This document shows positions 60,761 to 64,000 of a stretch of 64,000 bases of DNA, in pieces. The notes beneath the pieces were generated by a model, which saw only the letters and a list, made by a program, of their open reading frames with translations, made no database searches and was not told the DNA's origin. The DNA comes from Panorpa germanica. Its lineage: Eukaryota > Arthropoda > Insecta > Mecoptera > Panorpidae. How positions within the stretch are numbered: position 1 is the first letter of the stretch; every line of letters starts with the position of its first letter. Made by a program: the position numbers and the translations under genes. The stretch spans positions 5,766,001 to 5,830,000 of the forward strand of contig OY783205.1 of the NCBI GenBank assembly GCA_963678705.1, in the 5' to 3' direction.

Positions 60761-61846
60761 AGAAAGGTCTGATCAAAGGTCAGAAAGGTGAGACTACCTT
60801 GAGCCGCCAGATCTTGGTTGTAGTGAAAAATTTCCTTATTTGTAAGTTTCCATTTTCTATTAAAGTTGAACTGTATTATTGTATATTAGTCTATAACTTT
60901 TATTTAGTTTTTTTCTGTTTGATATTTTTCTTTTCAAACACAATTAATATTAACCAATAAGGTTACTGTTATTTTTGCATTTTGTTGTACAAATGGTGTT
61001 ACTTTTTCTGTTAAATTAGTCTCTTTCTGTGTATTAGTTCATGATGGCGCCATTTTCTAATTAGAATTGCTTCTGCTCATATATCGTTATTACTAATGGT
61101 TGCTCTCTATGCGTTTATTCCATTTCCCAATTATATCAATTTCACTATTTAATTTTTTTGCATCGTTGCTCTTATTTCTTGTAGTTTACTTACTATCTTA
61201 CTTCTCTTCTTTCTTTTTCCAAGTAGTCTTTTTCCAAATTCATATTTTAATCTGAAGTAACATCCTTTTATACACAGTTAGCCATTGCTTCAGTTGTTGA
61301 TCTTACATGATCTTAATTCGCAATCCATGTTGCTATCTTTTCCTTACCATTTCGCTATACACTCATTTTCATTTTTTCATTTCCTTCCAAAGAAGCATAA
61401 GAACTGTACCACTCTACTGTATTGGTATTATCACAATCTGATGGTCATCTATCATCGATGGTCTGAACAATTCTTGTGCACTCCATTTGTTTGTTTGCTA
61501 TTTTTTTTTATCTTCAAGTAATTATAACTACTCGTTATTTTTCACTTTGAATTGGATTTGTTTTTCATAAGATTCCAGTATATTCTTTTTTAATTCTGAA
61601 CGAAGAAATTTTAAAATGATTTCGCGAATTCCAATGATCTTTACACACATGTAAAAATGACTACAGATGTCTACAATTGTTGAAAATACTCAATAAAATA
61701 AAGTAAACATACGACTACTAGTTTTACAAATTTCACTTGTAAAAGGATGAATTTAAAATGCAAATACTATCAAATGTTTGTGTATTGAATGTACAAATTG
61801 ACTCATGTAATTTAACCGCGGTGTTATTTTGTTATTTCCCATACAG
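60761..61846. other. Sequence between BEL/LINE debris and cassette 2
   Basis: I looked for a second signal-peptide exon here and found none. The final bases form a good acceptor (TTTTGTTATTTCCCATACAG). Confidence 0.4.
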
Positions 61847-62130
61847 ATCTTAGCTCACATGAGGATAGCACTTCCTCAGAACAAGGTAAGTTGAATGTTC
61901 AATAATTTGAAATCAATATTACCTTAATCTGTGTTCTATTATTTACGGTTACCTTTCTCTTAGAATTTAGCGCCGAAAGCTCAAGTGGTAAGTTTGTTAA
62001 GTCACCTGCAAAAGCTCTTCTTTGGTTTACGGCGTACACTGCTGCGTTACGTACTCAAATTGAGTCACTGCGTGGTTTACCAACATGTTGCATAGGAAAA
62101 GAATTTCGTACTTCTTGTACTTGCGTCTAG
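61847..62130 (+). CDS. Cassette 2: microexon plus terminal exon of a small Cys-containing secreted peptide
   Basis: The 39-nt microexon 61847-61885 encodes DLSSHEDSTSSEQ, phase 1 in and out. The 78-nt intron is almost identical to that of cassette 1. Terminal exon 61964-62130 encodes EFSAESSSGKFVKSPAKA..., then LRTQIESLRGLPTCCIGKE and FRTSCTCV before TAG. Two AATAAA signals follow at once. Joined to the signal exon at 35771 the phases agree and predict a 94-residue preproprotein: signal, Ser/Glu-rich acidic linker, then a basic peptide with CC-x8-C-x-C. The same GGTAAGTTT could instead act as a donor after EFSAESSS, making a 24-nt microexon. I recognise no family; a secreted defence, venom or effector peptide is inference. 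Confidence 0.55.
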
Positions 62131-62147
62131 GGCATATAAGCGTATTT

Positions 62148-62163
62148 AATAAATAACAATAAA
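62148..62163 (+). terminator. Poly(A) signals after cassette 2
   Basis: AATAAA occurs at 62148-62153 and 62158-62163, 18 and 28 bases after the TAG of cassette 2. This supports reading cassette 2 as a true terminal exon. Confidence 0.55.
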
Positions 62164-62636
62164 ACTTGGTACATACAGCCTTACATAATGTACTAACATT
62201 TTAAACTATTTCAAAATTGGCTGAACATACATCACGGAAGAGTATAAATGTGAACAAACCAGATGTGTGTAACTAGGTGTGTTGTTCAATGGCGACACCG
62301 AACTGTTACATGTATGTAACATTTATTTAACATACAAGATACATACATACATTTTATGTACATTTTCTATCTAATATATAATGTTTGATGTGATATATTG
62401 ATTAAGTTATTGCTATTACAGTTATAAATTGACTTTTTTATCATAATAAAAAGTTTGAATTACAAAAAACCTTATTAGTGTTATAGATTCAAAAAGTACT
62501 TGAATAATGTATACAAAGGTTGGACCATTTTAAATTAAATAGAAGTAGGTGTCGCCTATGTAAAATGATAGGTTTAGATTTGAAAATGTTTTATAATTTG
62601 CTTTTTCTTTTATTTTCTATGGTTACTTTCTATCAG
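62164..62636. other. Sequence between cassette 2 and the candidate third exon
   Basis: AT-rich with nothing recognisable. The end is a pyrimidine-rich tract and acceptor (TTACTTTCTATCAG). Confidence 0.4.
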
Positions 62637-62848
62637 ATTCTACTACCCCTAGCCCCAAACAGTTATTAAGTAAGTACGACTTCTTTGTTTTAATAATTGC
62701 TTTAATAAGTGCAGGGTGTTGGTGTGAATCATATTTTGTAGACGAACAGGAACTGTATTTATTGAAGTACAGAAAACAAAAAGGAAATGAAGCAATAATT
62801 AGAGATTGGTACGAAGTCAAGAGCCACGCGTTGGTGTTCTTGCTTTGA
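62637..62848 (+). CDS. Candidate third downstream exon (phase-1 acceptor, 70-codon frame)
   Basis: After a good acceptor the frame that fits phase 1 reads DSTTPSPKQLLSKYDFFVL, IIALISAGCWCESYF, and continues to a TGA at 62846-62848. A consensus donor (AA|GTAAGT) after 33 nt would instead make another phase-1 microexon (62637-62669, DSTTPSPKQLL). It does not resemble cassettes 1 and 2 beyond its length class, phase and Ser-rich start. It could be chance in AT-rich DNA. Confidence 0.3.
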
Positions 62849-63640
62849 TGTAACTTGACTGGTTGTAAATAAGTTTAAACCTAAAACAAACACAGAATTA
62901 AATTTTAATATCTTTAATTCACTTGGTAATCTAATACAATCTTAATTTGAGTTAACTTTATTTCACTTGTTTTAACAAAGGCAATGATGCTCGTTGATAA
63001 CAGGAAAGAAAACGGGTTTGTGAATAATGGAAGGAATGTGGAATGTTTGAAGGCAGTTGGATAGATAGTGAAATGGTTTGTGAATAAGAATTGGATTTGG
63101 ATTGAATTGTTTGTTATGGTGCGATGTCTCCGCAGTGCAGAGAAGAATGACCGAGATTATGCTATCAAAACGTTTAGATAAAGGAGAATCAGAGTGTCTT
63201 AAGGTGTGGGCAAAAGGAAGGATATAACTCACACGTACATCCATAAATTCTAACATAAATTCCAAAACGAATGTTTTGGATCATAGATGGTGCTAGTGTT
63301 GGTTTTCGTCCAGAGATGATGCAATATGAAGGACTTGCAATATCCTTAGTTAAAATTAAACTATCCGTTTTAATTATTGCGGCACGTCTACGACTAGGCG
63401 TTTGTCTGACGGCGTCACACTAGGCATCATCAACCGCAATCGCATCGTAAATAATGTCACCATATAATATATGTACAGCACCGTAATAACAGTTATGGAA
63501 AACAGAGAGATAAAGCAATCATTTGTCTTTTGAGATTGAATATTTCCAAATTTTATAATTCTTAATTACATTCATTTTTAACTAAACTATAATTGTAAAC
63601 CAAATAAAACTTGCAACCAAACTCTTGTGTATTTTTAATA
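62849..63640. other. Unassigned sequence with mixed base composition
   Basis: There is a G+C-richer patch near 63380-63450 (GCGGCACGTCTACGACTAGG). The minus-strand frame 62972-63265 shows no family features. No element ends are recognised. Confidence 0.4.
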
Positions 63641-63649
63641 ACAGGTGGA

Positions 63650-64000
63650 ATCAAAAAATATTTTTTCATTTCTTTAACAAAATAAGGAATATTTTCAATT
63701 TTCAAAATTTATGCATTTTTTTAGTTTGTAAATTTTTTACCAATGTTAGCTTATGTACAAAATGTTATTTTTCTAGCACTCCCGTGCCATATTTTGCCCC
63801 ATATATCAATTTTTGAAATTCTAAATTTCGAAACATTTTTCACATTGAAATCCCTGACCATATTTTGCCCTATATATAAATTTTGTAATATCTATATTTC
63901 GAAACATTGTTCACATTGAAATCTCGTACTATATTTCGCCCCATATATCAATTTTTGAATTTCTAAATTTTGAAACATTGTTCACATTGAAATCTCTTAA
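63650..64000. repeat. 71-bp tandem repeat in a Helitron-related repeat, open at the window edge
   Basis: Units start at about 63789, 63860 and 63931 (ATATTTTGCCCCATATAT and variants, ending CACATTGAAATC). The preceding 130 bases share order and wording with 33620-33800 inside the Helitron (ACCAATGTTAGCTTATGTAC versus ACCAAGGTTAGCCTATATAC). This suggests a related element with an expanded array. Confidence 0.65.

Noticed and set aside
60575-60960. Hydrophobic plus-strand frames as a second signal-peptide exon for cassette 2
   Set aside because: No ATG-led signal followed by a phase-1 donor. The opposite strand reads as LINE.
62972-63265. 97-codon minus-strand frame
   Set aside because: Low-complexity His/Phe/Ile content, no conserved motif, no splice context.
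1-64000. CRISPR arrays, rRNA or tRNA genes
   Set aside because: None seen. The window is eukaryotic and its repeats are transposon-derived or simple tandem arrays.

Overview
This is a 64-kb piece of an AT-rich insect nuclear genome. The evidence is short spliced exons with GT-AG introns, insect-type protein families (a P4-ATPase, a DEAD-box spliceosome helicase, an F-box/LRR protein, a Ly6 protein), and a dense load of insect transposons (mariner, DUF4817-type Tc1/mariner relative, PIF/Harbinger and hAT MITEs, Helitrons, I/jockey-type LINEs, BEL/Pao elements). The order cannot be fixed from sequence alone. A hymenopteran or another holometabolous insect is my guess, with low confidence.

Layout. 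350-6904 (+): the last 12 exons of an ATP9A/ATP9B-type (Neo1 class) P4-ATPase, open at the left edge. 8599-10209: an hAT-like MITE with a second MITE inside it. 10955-14012 (-): an F-box/LRR gene of three exons with a MITE in its first intron. 14622-16875: an unclassified element with long inverted ends. 17604-22718 (+): a complete ten-exon DDX42 orthologue. 25270-29388 (-): a two-exon Ly6/three-finger protein gene whose intron holds LINE debris and fold-back repeats. 29760-34254: a jockey-like LINE interrupted by an LTR-like repeat and followed directly by a non-autonomous Helitron.

35771-62130 (+) is the most interesting part. A lone signal-peptide exon is followed, after about 18 kb filled with transposons, by two duplicated downstream cassettes about 8 kb apart. 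Each cassette has a 39-nt phase-1 microexon, an intron of about 77 nt, and an exon encoding an EFSAESS stretch that runs into a short cysteine-containing peptide. Between the cassettes the small intron is nearly identical while the putative coding parts differ mostly by amino-acid replacements. That is the pattern of fast-evolving secreted peptide families such as venom, effector or defence peptides. The second cassette ends in a stop followed within about 20 bases by two AATAAA signals. I cannot assign it to a known family.

Mobile elements fill the spaces. Two BEL/Pao insertions have 5-bp target duplications. One, at 36072-39239, has LTRs that look identical, so it is recent. One 1.8-kb stretch shows three levels of nesting: an LTR-like repeat holds a LINE 3' end, which holds a Harbinger MITE. 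Gene models were built by eye from splice consensus, reading phase and family knowledge. No transcript evidence was available.
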